Source of the DNA: Enterobacter sp. JBIWA008
Lineage (GTDB): Bacteria; Pseudomonadota; Gammaproteobacteria; Enterobacterales; Enterobacteriaceae
Reading direction: 5' to 3'
DNA length: 64,000 nucleotides
Assembly: GCF_019968765.1 (NCBI RefSeq)
Contig: NZ_CP074149.1
Span: forward strand, 4,526,001-4,590,000
Below the pieces are notes generated by a model. That model was not told the origin of the DNA, did no database searches, and saw only the letters and a program-made list of their open reading frames with translations. Shown piece by piece: positions 30,870-40,514 of the stretch. Within the stretch, counting starts at the first letter, position 1. Each line of letters starts with the position of its first letter. Position numbers and translations under genes: made by a program.

Positions 30870-33290
30870 TTACTCATCCGGGTTCAGTCGACGACGGCTG
30901 ATGATTCGCAGCAGACGCCACAGCACCCATGCCAGCAAGACCACGCTGACCGCAGCCAGGATGGCGAGCAGAACCGGATGGTTAGCCAGCGCATACCACA
31001 GGCGTTCGAACCACGGCAGATGGCCCACGTAGTACACATCCCCCACGCGCAGGCTATTGACGCCGGACTCACGGATCACCGACACGGAACCAAACATCGC
31101 GGCACGTTTACCGCTGTCGTTCATGGCCGTATTGAGCAGTTCATACCCGCGCGGGCTGTCCGCCAGGAGAGCCACCACGCTACGCTGTTCGTTATAAGGT
31201 GACTGGAAGCCCACCACCGCGGCCATTGCCCCCTGAGACGTTACCGCCGTCTGCGCGCTGGCCTGACGATCGTTCATATCCGGCATAATGCTCGGGAACT
31301 CGGTCTGGCGTAGCGGCGTGTTAACCCAGGACTGGGCCGCTTTCACCAGCAGATCGATACGTTTGTCATCCTTCAGCTTATCCGGGATGGTACCGATCAC
31401 CATGATGTCAGCGTCTTTGTTCTGAATCTGGCTGCCATCATCCGTCAACGTGACGTTAATCGCCGGTAATCCCGTTTGTCCCCCAACGGTCGCCATGGTG
31501 TCCAGCAGGGTCGTTACCTGCTCTTCGCTTGGTGCTTTTGGCATCACCACAATGGAGTCAGAAAGATCGGCCATGCGGCTGAACGGGAAGCCCGCGTTAG
31601 CAAAGGCGCGCAGATCCGGCATCGCCAGGAAGTGATAGTACTTCGAGAAGTCGATGGTCGACTCATCGCCAATCACGACGTGGTTCTGTACGGGCTGGAA
31701 TGTGATGCAGTTTTCAACCGAGCCACCAGGCACCGGGTTCATGTACTGGAAGTCAAAGCGCAGCTGGTTTATCGCACCTAGCTTCAGTGCCGGGATGGAG
31801 ACATCCGTTTTACCGTCCAGCAGCCCCTGCAACACCGGCAGGCGAAGCATCAGGCGGTTACTATCCTGCGTGCTTTGCAGACTGAACGATTGCAGGAACT
31901 GGTTGTTGAGGCTGATATCCATGCGCGAGCTGTCTTTGGTCGCTGGCGCGGTATAACGATAGTTCAGATTGATATCAATGCCGTTGGTACGCAGCAGGTA
32001 CAAATCCGGCGGCAGATTCAGCGACAGGCTAATCGGCGCTGGTTCAAGCCCCGTCGCCTGCAGCTGTTCTTCATAGGTTTTCAGCTCGCCAAATGTCACC
32101 GCACGGTCGGTACGCACCCAGTTTGGCGCATCGTAAGGTTTACGCGCCAGCAGCGGTTTGACCTCATCCACCACAACGCTGTTGCCACGGAAAAGGACGT
32201 TGCCCTGGGCAATGGCTTTTGCTGCCTGCACCAGATCTTTATCATCACGGCCAAAGACCACCAGCAGCTTCACGTACGGGTTTTCCGGGTGATTTATCAT
32301 CTCAATGGTCGGCGCTTTGACGTCCGGACGATCGCGCAGGAAGGCCGGGCGTTTCGCGTTGGTCGCAAACACAATGGCATTTCTGTCCGGCAGTTTGTCA
32401 TACATCGCCGGGAAGCTCTGGCCACGCCAGCCCGCACGTGAACCAAACCAGGACGCCACAATGGTGGCCGCCAGCTGCTCGGTCACGTCCGGAGATGATG
32501 CAAACACCATCGGCAACGTGAGCGGACGGTTATCACGCGGATCAAAGAACGGAACCGGGAAGGCCGAGAGATCGTTTTTCAGGGCCAGCGACTGGTAGGT
32601 CAGCTGCAGCGAGGAGTTACGCCCAACGTCCATCCACAGCGTGCTTCTGTTAGGATTTCCACAGACATCACGGTAGTGACCAATAAACTCCAGACGGATA
32701 CGGTTAAAGTCGGTGATGAACAGCGGGTTGATCGGCACCTGCGCCTTGGTTTTCTTGCCCAGCTGCTCTTTTGTGACCGGCAGAACGTCCATCAGCTCGT
32801 CATTCAGGTAGACCTTAAGTTGAGACTCTGTCGGCAGCAGCGACGGTGACGGCGTGTATTCAAGGTTCAGCACCGCATTAGAGACGACCTCATCGCTGCG
32901 CATGCCAAACTCAATGCCGCCGTTAGGGTTGATACCGCTCAGCACCATACTGCCCGGAGGCGGTGCAATTTGCGCGAAGGTCAGCTTCACGTCCCGTGAC
33001 GGCGCATTGTCCGCGACGATGGGCGCATTCGCCCCCCGGACGCCCGGCATTACCTGCCCGATGACCTGGCCGTCTGCCGGTAGGGTGTTCCCCTCCGTTG
33101 GCTGGTTCGGCGTGATATTTTCTGTTTGACCTGGTGCCGCGGTGACAACCGGATCGGTTGCTTGCGCGACGACAGGTACCGTTGGTGCAGGCGTTGCCGC
33201 TGCGTTACCAGGAGCTGCGTTAGCCATTGTTGCGGGGATAACATTCATCCCCATTGCCACTGCACATAACCAGGAAAGTTTTGTTTTCAT
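30870..33290 (-). CDS. bcsB: Cellulose synthase regulatory subunit BcsB
   Basis: Periplasmic partner of BcsA, anchored by one C-terminal membrane helix that completes the synthase. The 806-residue protein has an N-terminal signal (about 1-25), then an insert rich in alanine, proline and threonine that is longer than in E. coli (779 residues in total there), then the conserved carbohydrate-binding and flavodoxin-like domains beginning near SRDVKLTFAQIAPPPGS. The C-terminal helix (HPVLLAILAAVSVVLLAWVLW) and RRRLNPDE tail match E. coli. The start at 33290 begins MKTKLSWLCAVAMGM, the family signal; the upstream open frame runs into bcsA. Confidence 0.96.
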   Translation of the reverse strand: MKTKLSWLCAVAMGMNVIPATMANAAPGNAAATPAPTVPVVAQATDPVVTAAPGQTENITPNQPTEGNTLPADGQVIGQVMPGVRGANAPIVADNAPSRDVKLTFAQIAPPPGSMVLSGINPNGGIEFGMRSDEVVSNAVLNLEYTPSPSLLPTESQLKVYLNDELMDVLPVTKEQLGKKTKAQVPINPLFITDFNRIRLEFIGHYRDVCGNPNRSTLWMDVGRNSSLQLTYQSLALKNDLSAFPVPFFDPRDNRPLTLPMVFASSPDVTEQLAATIVASWFGSRAGWRGQSFPAMYDKLPDRNAIVFATNAKRPAFLRDRPDVKAPTIEMINHPENPYVKLLVVFGRDDKDLVQAAKAIAQGNVLFRGNSVVVDEVKPLLARKPYDAPNWVRTDRAVTFGELKTYEEQLQATGLEPAPISLSLNLPPDLYLLRTNGIDINLNYRYTAPATKDSSRMDISLNNQFLQSFSLQSTQDSNRLMLRLPVLQGLLDGKTDVSIPALKLGAINQLRFDFQYMNPVPGGSVENCITFQPVQNHVVIGDESTIDFSKYYHFLAMPDLRAFANAGFPFSRMADLSDSIVVMPKAPSEEQVTTLLDTMATVGGQTGLPAINVTLTDDGSQIQNKDADIMVIGTIPDKLKDDKRIDLLVKAAQSWVNTPLRQTEFPSIMPDMNDRQASAQTAVTSQGAMAAVVGFQSPYNEQRSVVALLADSPRGYELLNTAMNDSGKRAAMFGSVSVIRESGVNSLRVGDVYYVGHLPWFERLWYALANHPVLLAILAAVSVVLLAWVLWRLLRIISRRRLNPDE

Positions 33291-33300
33291 CGCGTTATCA

Positions 33301-35916
33301 TCATTGTTGAGCCATAACCGGGTCCGCCTGCTTCGCCTCATCCCGCTCAGGACGGCGAGGAATGAACGACACGACCCAGGAAACCAGCGAAATAAGTGAC
33401 CGGAAAATTAATTTCACCGACGACGGGGCAAATTCTGCAAGGTGACGATAGCCACGGAACCCCAGCTTCAGAATATCCAGCAGGCTTTCCAGAGGTTTAT
33501 CTTCCGGGAAGCTGTCCTGCCAGAGAGCCCACGTATCCGCGCGGGCAAACGTACACTGCACAAAATCGATATGTTGCTTTTTGGTCAACGGCATCAGCTG
33601 CAAACCGACTTCATTGTCCGCCACGCGAACAACCTGCGTCGGGAAGACATACTCCTGCTGACCGCGCTTAAGCAGCAGGTTAACTTTCTGCCCTTCCAGT
33701 ACCTTCGCCTGGCCGTTGATTTTGATCCCCAGACCACCGTCAGAGAAGTCGTGCACGGTACAGGAGAAGAGGTGGCCATCTTCACGGGCGATCGCCGCAG
33801 GCATGCAGATTTCAACGCGATGCGCACGACGAACCTGTTTGCTCTCCACCGACACCGCTACCGCGCCGCCGAGGATAATCAGGTTGTAGAAGACCCAGGC
33901 CATACTGACGAAGACGGTCAGGATTTCGTTTTCCGGGCCGTAGAAGTAGCGCCAGATACCGGCGATGACGCCAACGATATTCAGCAATACCAGGAAGATG
34001 TACGGACGGGAAATCACCCAGTCGACGTACTCTTCTTCTACCAGGCCGCCCTTGGCGGTGACGTTGAATTTACCTTTGTGCGGATTAATCAGCGCCACCA
34101 TCGTCGGCGGCGCGATATACCAGGCCAGCACCGTTTCGTAGATTTCACTCCAGAAGGAATGACGATATTTACCCTGTATCTTCGAGTTTGTCAGGCTCGC
34201 GTGGATCATGTGCGGCAGAACAAACAGCGCAATCATCAGCGCCGGGGCGTAAATGATATAAGCATGAAGAAGCAGGAACGCCAGCGGCGCGGTCAGGAAG
34301 ATCAGCCGCGGGATACCGGATAAGAAGTGGAACATGGCGTTGACGTAGCAGAGACGTTGCGCCAGCTTGAGCCCTTTACCCATCAGTGGGTTATCGAGAC
34401 GGAAAATCTGCACCATCCCGCGAGCCCAGCGAATACGCTGACCAATGTGCGCCGACAGTGACTCCGTTGCCAGACCGGCGGCCTGCGGAATACGCATATA
34501 CGCGGAGGTATAGCCACGACGGTGCAGGCGCAGAGAGGTGTGCGCATCTTCAGTGACCGTTTCGACGGCGATACCGCCAATTTCATCCAGCGGTTTACGG
34601 CGGATAACCGCACAGGAGCCGCAGAAGAAGGTGGCATCCCACATGTCGTTTCCGTCCTGCACCAGGCCATAGAACAGGGTGCCTTCGTTCGGGGTTTTGC
34701 GGAAGCGGCCAAGGTTACGTTCAAACGGATCCGGCGAGAAGAAGTGGTGCGGCGTCTGCATCATCGCCAGCTCTTTCTCCTTCAGGAACCAGCCCATGGT
34801 CATCTGCAGGAACGAGCGCGTCGGCACGTGGTCGCAGTCAAAGATCGAGACAAACTCCCCGGTGGCATACTTCAACGCGTTGTTGATGTTCCCGGCTTTC
34901 GCATGCTCGTGAGTCGGACGGGCGATATACTCGACGCCGACCTCCTCTGCGAACTGGCGGAACGCCGGACGGTTGCCGTCATCCAGGATCCAGACCTTGA
35001 GCTTGTCTTTCGGCCAGTCGATGCCCAGCGCGGCATAAATGGTGTTTTTCACCACGCTCAGATCTTCGTTGTAGGTCGGTACAAAGAGATCAACAGACGG
35101 CCACTGCGCAGTGTCTTTAGGCAGCGGAACCGGCTGGCGGTTAAGCGGCCAAATTACCTGGAAATAGCCCAGCACCAGCACAATCCAGGCGTAGGTTTCT
35201 GCAAATAGCAGCACCAGACCGCACACCAGGCTGACCGGGTCGTCCCAGTTCAGGGTTGAGGTATAACGCCACCAGATGTAGCGACAGGAGACGGTCAACG
35301 ACAGCACAATCAGCATCAGCGCCGAGAAACGCCCCGGAATACGGCGGACCAGCAGCGCCACGCCCCACAGCAGGATCAGGAAGGTGAACTGCGCCAGAGG
35401 GTTGAAAGGTTGCGTAATACAGACCAGCGCAAGAATGAGCGAGAACACGACGATCACGCCGAGGATAAAACGCCGCAGGCCCGGATGGAGATGCCCGAGC
35501 TCTTTATGGTTATCCAGATGGCTGGTTTTATCGCTTACGCTGTTGGGCAGTCTGTCCAGCCACTGGTGGTAGCGCTCACGTAACTGCTGAACGCGGGAGA
35601 AGCTGCGCCAGTGCGGCGTTATTTTCTCTGAGCGGGATGACGTGACCACCAGCCAGATGGCCTGAATGAGATAACGTGCCGGATCCAAAGGACGCGGTCG
35701 GTTGGGATTAATGTGCGGATATAACTCACTGTGCCGGGCACGTATGCGCTGCCAGCGTGGATGTTCGAGTGGAATAAACATCCAGGCCAGAATCATCCAG
35801 AAACAGCCGAGCGAGGCGCTAAATGCCGAAGCACCGTGCCGGCGGAAATTCCGGTAATGTTCGCTCAAACGCGAACTGACCGGAGGGATGAGTAACCAGC
35901 TGGTGAGACGACTCAT
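33301..35916 (-). CDS. bcsA: Cellulose synthase catalytic subunit BcsA
   Basis: Inner-membrane GT2 glycosyltransferase that polymerises UDP-glucose into beta-1,4-glucan and moves the chain through its own channel, activated by c-di-GMP. At 871 residues it is one shorter than in E. coli. Catalytic motifs are all present: WILDDGNRP (DDG), FDCDHVP (DxD), VTEDAHTS (TED, catalytic base) and QRIRWARG (QxxRW). The C-terminal PilZ domain has the RRAHRVE arginine motif and DFSDGGLG. The start at 35916 (MSRLTSWLLIPPV) has GGGAG upstream and overlaps the bcsQ stop by 4 bases (ATGA). Confidence 0.98.
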   Translation of the reverse strand: MSRLTSWLLIPPVSSRLSEHYRNFRRHGASAFSASLGCFWMILAWMFIPLEHPRWQRIRARHSELYPHINPNRPRPLDPARYLIQAIWLVVTSSRSEKITPHWRSFSRVQQLRERYHQWLDRLPNSVSDKTSHLDNHKELGHLHPGLRRFILGVIVVFSLILALVCITQPFNPLAQFTFLILLWGVALLVRRIPGRFSALMLIVLSLTVSCRYIWWRYTSTLNWDDPVSLVCGLVLLFAETYAWIVLVLGYFQVIWPLNRQPVPLPKDTAQWPSVDLFVPTYNEDLSVVKNTIYAALGIDWPKDKLKVWILDDGNRPAFRQFAEEVGVEYIARPTHEHAKAGNINNALKYATGEFVSIFDCDHVPTRSFLQMTMGWFLKEKELAMMQTPHHFFSPDPFERNLGRFRKTPNEGTLFYGLVQDGNDMWDATFFCGSCAVIRRKPLDEIGGIAVETVTEDAHTSLRLHRRGYTSAYMRIPQAAGLATESLSAHIGQRIRWARGMVQIFRLDNPLMGKGLKLAQRLCYVNAMFHFLSGIPRLIFLTAPLAFLLLHAYIIYAPALMIALFVLPHMIHASLTNSKIQGKYRHSFWSEIYETVLAWYIAPPTMVALINPHKGKFNVTAKGGLVEEEYVDWVISRPYIFLVLLNIVGVIAGIWRYFYGPENEILTVFVSMAWVFYNLIILGGAVAVSVESKQVRRAHRVEICMPAAIAREDGHLFSCTVHDFSDGGLGIKINGQAKVLEGQKVNLLLKRGQQEYVFPTQVVRVADNEVGLQLMPLTKKQHIDFVQCTFARADTWALWQDSFPEDKPLESLLDILKLGFRGYRHLAEFAPSSVKLIFRSLISLVSWVVSFIPRRPERDEAKQADPVMAQQ

Positions 35917-36665
35917 ACAGCACTCCCTGCATGCTCCGCCCTGTTGGCAAAGTTCAGCAGACACCAGTTAGCCAGCGTCAGGATCTCTTCTGCCGCCAGT
36001 GAATCGCTGCGGTATTCACCGAGCGGTTGCTTCGACGCAAGGCATTCCGCCATTCCCTCATCACGATGGATGACAATAGGAAGCAGACGGCGCTGGCTTT
36101 GCAGCCACACCTGATACAGGTCGTCCTGGATCTGGCTACCAATGCGCAAATCGTTAATCAGAATATGAGCGTTCTGAGGCAGCCCCTGCTGATGCAGGCG
36201 GATATGGCAGTTCGCATCGACGTTAACGATCGACAGTACATGATCGCACTGGGCGATAAGCTGTCGGGTCAGCGTGCCGGCGCCGTGCGGCAGATCCAGC
36301 AGGATCCACTTGTAGTGCCCCTTTTCTTTCAGACTCTGCAGAGCAAGCGTGAACTGCGAAAACAGGCGCTGATACGCTGCTTCATTCTCGCGTTCCGTGG
36401 TGGTCAGTTGCCCAAACGGCAGCAGATCAAGCTGGGAGGTATAGCGCATCCCTGCATCCCGCCAGTCTTTATCATCAAGCAGCGCGCGGGCCCAGCCCTC
36501 TTCGCGAGTAAAATCGATGTTAAACAACATGCGCAATAAATTATCGGCGCAGGCGTCAATAACCAGCACCGATTCACCTAAAAGCTGTAATGACCACGCC
36601 AGCGCCGCGGTAACTGATGTGGTACCCACACCGCCACGTACACCCTGTAATCCGAGTATGGCCAT
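35913..36665 (-). CDS. bcsQ: Cellulose biosynthesis protein BcsQ (ParA/MinD-like ATPase)
   Basis: MinD/ParA-family protein that helps assemble the synthase, with BcsR, at the inner membrane. The product is 250 residues. The deviant Walker A reads VRGGVGTTSV, lacking the usual lysines; E. coli BcsQ has the same change. ILLDLP is the Walker B-like segment. In E. coli K-12 this gene carries an early stop; here it is intact, so the operon can be functional. The ATG at 36665 is chosen over a TTG one codon upstream. It lies 11 bases after bcsR. Confidence 0.95.
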   Translation of the reverse strand: MAILGLQGVRGGVGTTSVTAALAWSLQLLGESVLVIDACADNLLRMLFNIDFTREEGWARALLDDKDWRDAGMRYTSQLDLLPFGQLTTTERENEAAYQRLFSQFTLALQSLKEKGHYKWILLDLPHGAGTLTRQLIAQCDHVLSIVNVDANCHIRLHQQGLPQNAHILINDLRIGSQIQDDLYQVWLQSQRRLLPIVIHRDEGMAECLASKQPLGEYRSDSLAAEEILTLANWCLLNFANRAEHAGSAV

Positions 36666-36676
36666 CAATGGCTCCC

Positions 36677-36865
36677 TTATTGTTGATGGGCGAATTCAGC
36701 TAATAACGGCCAGCGTTTAATAGCCGCAGCCAACTGTTCCCTCTGGGAAATATCGGTGTAATCTATTTCAGGTAAAGAAAAGGCCTGCGTCAGCGCCAGA
36801 AAATCGTTTTGGAATGTGTAACCCAGAGTCGAGTCGACTGGGGTTCCAGGTTCGTTATTATCCAT
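36677..36865 (-). CDS. bcsR: Cellulose biosynthesis protein BcsR
   Basis: Short cytoplasmic protein (62 residues, the E. coli length) that forms a complex with BcsQ and BcsE and supports BcsA stability and c-di-GMP-dependent activity. The central segment NDFLALTQAFSLPEIDYTDI is the conserved part. It is the first gene of the bcsRQABZC operon. The ribosome site AAGGGATG is separated from the ATG by an eight-A run. Confidence 0.93.
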   Translation of the reverse strand: MDNNEPGTPVDSTLGYTFQNDFLALTQAFSLPEIDYTDISQREQLAAAIKRWPLLAEFAHQQ

Positions 36866-37040
36866 TTTTTTTTCATCCCTTTAAGGAAAATCGCACGCTA
36901 AAGAAGTTGCGGGGCTTCCTGCCCTGACAAATTTCATTTACATGCTAAATCTGATGTTCTTTAATTTCAATGTTAGGTTTATTTCTACGCTTTCGCTAGT
37001 AAACTGAGATACAGATAAATTAGACGAAAAGAGGGACACC
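36866..37040. promoter_or_regulatory. Divergent bcsR/bcsE promoter region
   Basis: A 175-base AT-rich gap holds the start signals of both bcs operons. bcsE has GAGGG before a GTG start. I did not assign individual promoter boxes with confidence. Confidence 0.5.
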
Positions 37041-38603
37041 GTGGACTCCATATTTTCTATTGGCATCCAGTCATTATGGGACGAATTGAGCCACATGCCA
37101 GTCGGAGGAGTCTGGTGGATTAATACGGACCGTAATGAAGATGCTATCAGTCTGGTAAACCAGACAATTGCTGCTCAGGATAAGGATTCCCGCGTGGCCG
37201 TCATTAGCATGGGCGAAGAGCCGAAGAACATTGTCACGCTTGAAAGTGACTGTGGCCCCAAGACGGTGCGATTATTTTCCATGACATCGGAAGCCGATAG
37301 TCTATACTTTTTGACCCGCGACGTTCAGTGCTCTATTGATCCGGATCGCTATTTAGTGATTCTTAAATGCGCCAATAACGTTCTGCAAAATATCCCTACG
37401 GAAAAACTGCTTTCGTGGCTGGAAAATATCAATAAATGGGCAAAATTTCAAAATTGCACGCTTCTTGTAGTCAATCCCGGCAGTAATAATGACAAGCTGT
37501 TCTCACTTTTAATGGGCGAATATCGCTCCCTGTTCGGTCTGGCAAGCGTGCGTGACCAGGTGGGCAGCTATCTCTACGATATTGCATTCTGGTGTAATGA
37601 AAAAGGCGTAAGTGCCAGGCAACAACTTACGCTGAAACATATCGAAGGTAAGTGGCACCTGGCACAGCAGGAAGAAACCGTGGTACAACCGCGCAGTGAC
37701 GAAAAACGCATCCTGAGCCATATTGCGGTTTTGGAGGGGGCACCTGCCCTGTCGGAAAACTGGACGCTGTTTGAATCTAACGAAGCGCTTTTCCATGAAG
37801 CCCGCACTACACAGGCGGCGACCCTTATTTTTTCGCTGATGCAGAATAACCAGATTGAGACGCTGGCACGGCAAATCCACACCTTACGCCGCCAGCGCGG
37901 CAGTGCGTTAAAAATTATTGTGCGCGAAAATAATACCAGCCTGCGCGCCACCGACGAGCGCCTGCTTCTGGGCTGCGGCGCTAATATGGTTATTCCATGG
38001 AATGCGCCATTGTCCCGTTGCCTGACGCTTATCGAAAGCGTTCAGGGCCAGCAGTTTAGCCGCCATGTGCCGGAAGATATTTCCACGCTGCTCTCCATGA
38101 CGCAGCCGATGAAGCTGCGCGGATTCCAAAAATGGGATACCTTCTGCGACGCCGTCGGCAACATGATGAGCAACACGCTCCTTCCCGCTGACGGAAAAGG
38201 GGTTATGGTTGCCCTGCGTCCTGTACCGGGTATTCGCGTTGAACAGGCCCTCACCCTATGTCGCCCGAACCGTACAGGAGACATCATGACCATCGGCGAC
38301 AATCGCCTGGTGCTGTTTTTGTCCTTCTGCCGGGTTAACGATCTCGATACGGCACTTAACCACATCTTCCCCCTGCCTACCGGGGATATTTTCTCGAACC
38401 GTATGATTTGGTTCGAAGATAATACGATCGGCGCGGAGCTGGTGCAGATGCGTGCGCTCCAGCCTGAACAATGGGCTAAACCGCTCGCTATCACCAGCGA
38501 TGCCAAACCAGTCCTCAATGCCAGGCATGATGGACACGTCTGGCGTCGGGTTCCGGAACCCCTTCGCTTATTAGCAGACAACGCGGAGAACGCATCATCA
38601 TGA
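37041..38603 (+). CDS. bcsE: c-di-GMP-binding cellulose regulator BcsE
   Basis: Cytoplasmic c-di-GMP receptor with a GIL (GGDEF I-site-like) domain; it binds BcsF and BcsRQ and is needed for full cellulose output. The product is 520 residues (523 in E. coli). The I-site-type RxGD motif is visible as RTGD in [13 protein letters not shown] (near residue 415), inside the C-terminal degenerate GGDEF-like fold. The start is GTG at 37041, preceded by GAGGGACACC. Its end overlaps bcsF by 4 bases. Confidence 0.95.
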   Translation: MDSIFSIGIQSLWDELSHMPVGGVWWINTDRNEDAISLVNQTIAAQDKDSRVAVISMGEEPKNIVTLESDCGPKTVRLFSMTSEADSLYFLTRDVQCSIDPDRYLVILKCANNVLQNIPTEKLLSWLENINKWAKFQNCTLLVVNPGSNNDKLFSLLMGEYRSLFGLASVRDQVGSYLYDIAFWCNEKGVSARQQLTLKHIEGKWHLAQQEETVVQPRSDEKRILSHIAVLEGAPALSENWTLFESNEALFHEARTTQAATLIFSLMQNNQIETLARQIHTLRRQRGSALKIIVRENNTSLRATDERLLLGCGANMVIPWNAPLSRCLTLIESVQGQQFSRHVPEDISTLLSMTQPMKLRGFQKWDTFCDAVGNMMSNTLLPADGKGVMVALRPVPGIRVEQALTLCRPNRTGDIMTIGDNRLVLFLSFCRVNDLDTALNHIFPLPTGDIFSNRMIWFEDNTIGAELVQMRALQPEQWAKPLAITSDAKPVLNARHDGHVWRRVPEPLRLLADNAENASS

Positions 38604-38794
38604 ATATCAGCGATATCATTCAACTGGTTATATTCTGTGCGCTGATCTTTTTCCCGCTTGGCTACTATGCGCGCCATTCCGTACGCCGTATCCGTGATAC
38701 GGCCAGAGTGCTGTTTATAAAACCTCGCTATGTAAAACCAGCCGGAACACTGACACGGGCATCACACGTCAAGGCAGACCGAAAACATGACTAA
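38600..38794 (+). CDS. bcsF: Cellulose biosynthesis membrane protein BcsF
   Basis: Small single-span inner-membrane protein (64 residues; 63 in E. coli) that recruits BcsE to the membrane and works with BcsG in phosphoethanolamine modification of cellulose. The hydrophobic helix is about residues 7-23 ([17 protein letters not shown]), followed by a basic cytoplasmic tail. It overlaps both bcsE (4 bases) and bcsG (8 bases), indicating coupled translation. Confidence 0.94.
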   Translation: MNISDIIQLVIFCALIFFPLGYYARHSVRRIRDTARVLFIKPRYVKPAGTLTRASHVKADRKHD

Positions 38795-40466
38795 TTCTAC
38801 CTATACCGCTTCGTCACCCTCGCCGCTCTGGCAATACTGGCGCGGCCTTTCCGGCTGGAACTTCTACTTTCTGGTGAAGTTTGGCCTGCTGTGGGCAGGC
38901 TATCTGAATTTCCATCCCCTTCTCAACCTGGTATTTATGGCCTTCCTGCTGATGCCGCTGCCGAATATCAGGCTGCACCGCTTACGCCACTGGGTCGCTA
39001 TCCCTGTCGGCTTTGCGCTGTTCTGGCATGATACCTGGCTACCGGGGCCGGACAGCATTATGAGCCAGGGCTCGCAGGTGGCGGGCTTTAGCGCCAGCTA
39101 TGTCCTCGATCTGACCGAGCGCTTTATTAACTGGCAGATGATTGGCGCGGTATTTGTGCTACTGGTTGCCTGGCTGTTCCTGTCACAGTGGATCCGCGTC
39201 ACGGTGTTTGTCGTCGCGATTATGATCTGGCTTAACGTGCTGACGCTGGCTGGACCAAACTTTTCGCTGTGGCCTGCCGGTCAACCGACCACCACGGTAA
39301 CCACCACAGGGGGAAGCGCAGCGGCAACCGTCACAACGGCAGGCGATACGCCTGTGGTGGGTGATATCCCAACCCAGACCGCACCGCCGACCTCTACCAA
39401 CCTGAATGCCTGGCTCTCCAGTTTCTATACCGCGGAAGACAAGCGACAGACTAAATTCCCGGATGCGCTGCCGGCGGATGCTCAGCCGTTTGAACTGCTG
39501 GTGATCAACATCTGCTCTCTCTCCTGGGCCGACGTGGATGCAGCCGGTTTGATGTCTCATCCGCTGTGGTCACATTTCGACATTCAGTTTAAAGATTTCA
39601 ACTCAGCCACCTCGTACAGCGGCCCGGCGGCGATCCGCCTGCTGCGTGCAAGCTGCGGTCAAACATCGCATAAAAACCTGTATCAACCCGCCGGCAACCA
39701 ATGTTATCTGTTCGATAACCTCTCGAAACTGGGCTTTACGCAGCATCTGATGCTGGGGCATAACGGCCAGTTCGGCAACTTCCTGAAAGAGGTGCGCGAA
39801 CAGGGTGGCATGCAGGCACCGCTGATGGATCAAACCGGTCTTCCTGTCTCTCTGCTGGGCTTCGACGGCTCGCCTGTCTATGACGATTCCGCTGTCCTGC
39901 AGCGCTGGCTGCAGACCATCGAAAAAGACAATAATCCACGCAGCGCGACGTTCTTTAATACCCTGCCGCTTCACGACGGTAACCACTTCCCGGGCGTGAG
40001 CAAAACGGCGGATTATAAAGTGCGTGCGCAGAAATTCTTTGACGAGCTGGACGCATTCTTTACGGAGCTGGAAAAATCGGGCCGTAAAGTCATGGTGGTT
40101 GTGGTACCTGAGCACGGCGGCGCGCTGAAAGGCGACAGAATGCAGGTCTCGGGTCTGCGTGATATCCCAAGCCCGTCCATCACCAACGTGCCTGCAGGCA
40201 TTAAGTTCTTTGGTATGAAAGCACCCCATCAGGGCGCACCGATTGAAATCACCCAGCCGACCAGCTATCTGGCGATCTCTGAACTGGTTGCCCGTGCCGT
40301 TGACGGGAAGCTGTTTGTGGAAGATAGCGTGAACTGGGATCAGCTCACCAGCAACCTGCCGCAAACGGCAGAAGTCTCCGAGAACGCCAACGCGGTGGTG
40401 ATTCAGTATCAGAACAAACCGTACGTTCGCCTGAACGGCGGGGATTGGGTACCGTATCCGCAGTAA
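38787..40466 (+). CDS. bcsG: Cellulose phosphoethanolamine transferase BcsG
   Basis: Inner-membrane enzyme that adds phosphoethanolamine from phosphatidylethanolamine to cellulose in the periplasm. The 559-residue length equals E. coli BcsG. Several N-terminal membrane helices (about 25-165) are followed by a Thr/Ala/Pro-rich linker and an alkaline-phosphatase-type domain. Visible zinc or nucleophile segments include [11 protein letters not shown] and [10 protein letters not shown] (Ser), [11 protein letters not shown] and VVPEHGGAL. Downstream in E. coli lie yhjV and the dpp operon; here an inverted repeat and a convergent GH8 gene follow. Confidence 0.96.
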   Translation: MTNSTYTASSPSPLWQYWRGLSGWNFYFLVKFGLLWAGYLNFHPLLNLVFMAFLLMPLPNIRLHRLRHWVAIPVGFALFWHDTWLPGPDSIMSQGSQVAGFSASYVLDLTERFINWQMIGAVFVLLVAWLFLSQWIRVTVFVVAIMIWLNVLTLAGPNFSLWPAGQPTTTVTTTGGSAAATVTTAGDTPVVGDIPTQTAPPTSTNLNAWLSSFYTAEDKRQTKFPDALPADAQPFELLVINICSLSWADVDAAGLMSHPLWSHFDIQFKDFNSATSYSGPAAIRLLRASCGQTSHKNLYQPAGNQCYLFDNLSKLGFTQHLMLGHNGQFGNFLKEVREQGGMQAPLMDQTGLPVSLLGFDGSPVYDDSAVLQRWLQTIEKDNNPRSATFFNTLPLHDGNHFPGVSKTADYKVRAQKFFDELDAFFTELEKSGRKVMVVVVPEHGGALKGDRMQVSGLRDIPSPSITNVPAGIKFFGMKAPHQGAPIEITQPTSYLAISELVARAVDGKLFVEDSVNWDQLTSNLPQTAEVSENANAVVIQYQNKPYVRLNGGDWVPYPQ

Positions 40467-40477
40467 CACGCTAAGAC

Positions 40478-40504
40478 GTCCCTCTCCCCATCGGGGAGAG
40501 GGAC
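40478..40504. repeat. Palindrome between bcsG and the second GH8 gene (repeat family, copy 5)
   Basis: A perfect 12-bp stem (GTCCCTCTCCCC / GGGGAGAGGGAC) with a three-base loop lies between two convergent stops. It shares the CCCTCTCCC / GGGAGAGGG core with the elements at 2661, 9874, 16849 and 20950 but lacks their lead-in. It can fold on either strand. Confidence 0.8.
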
Positions 40505-40514
40505 AATGCCAACA

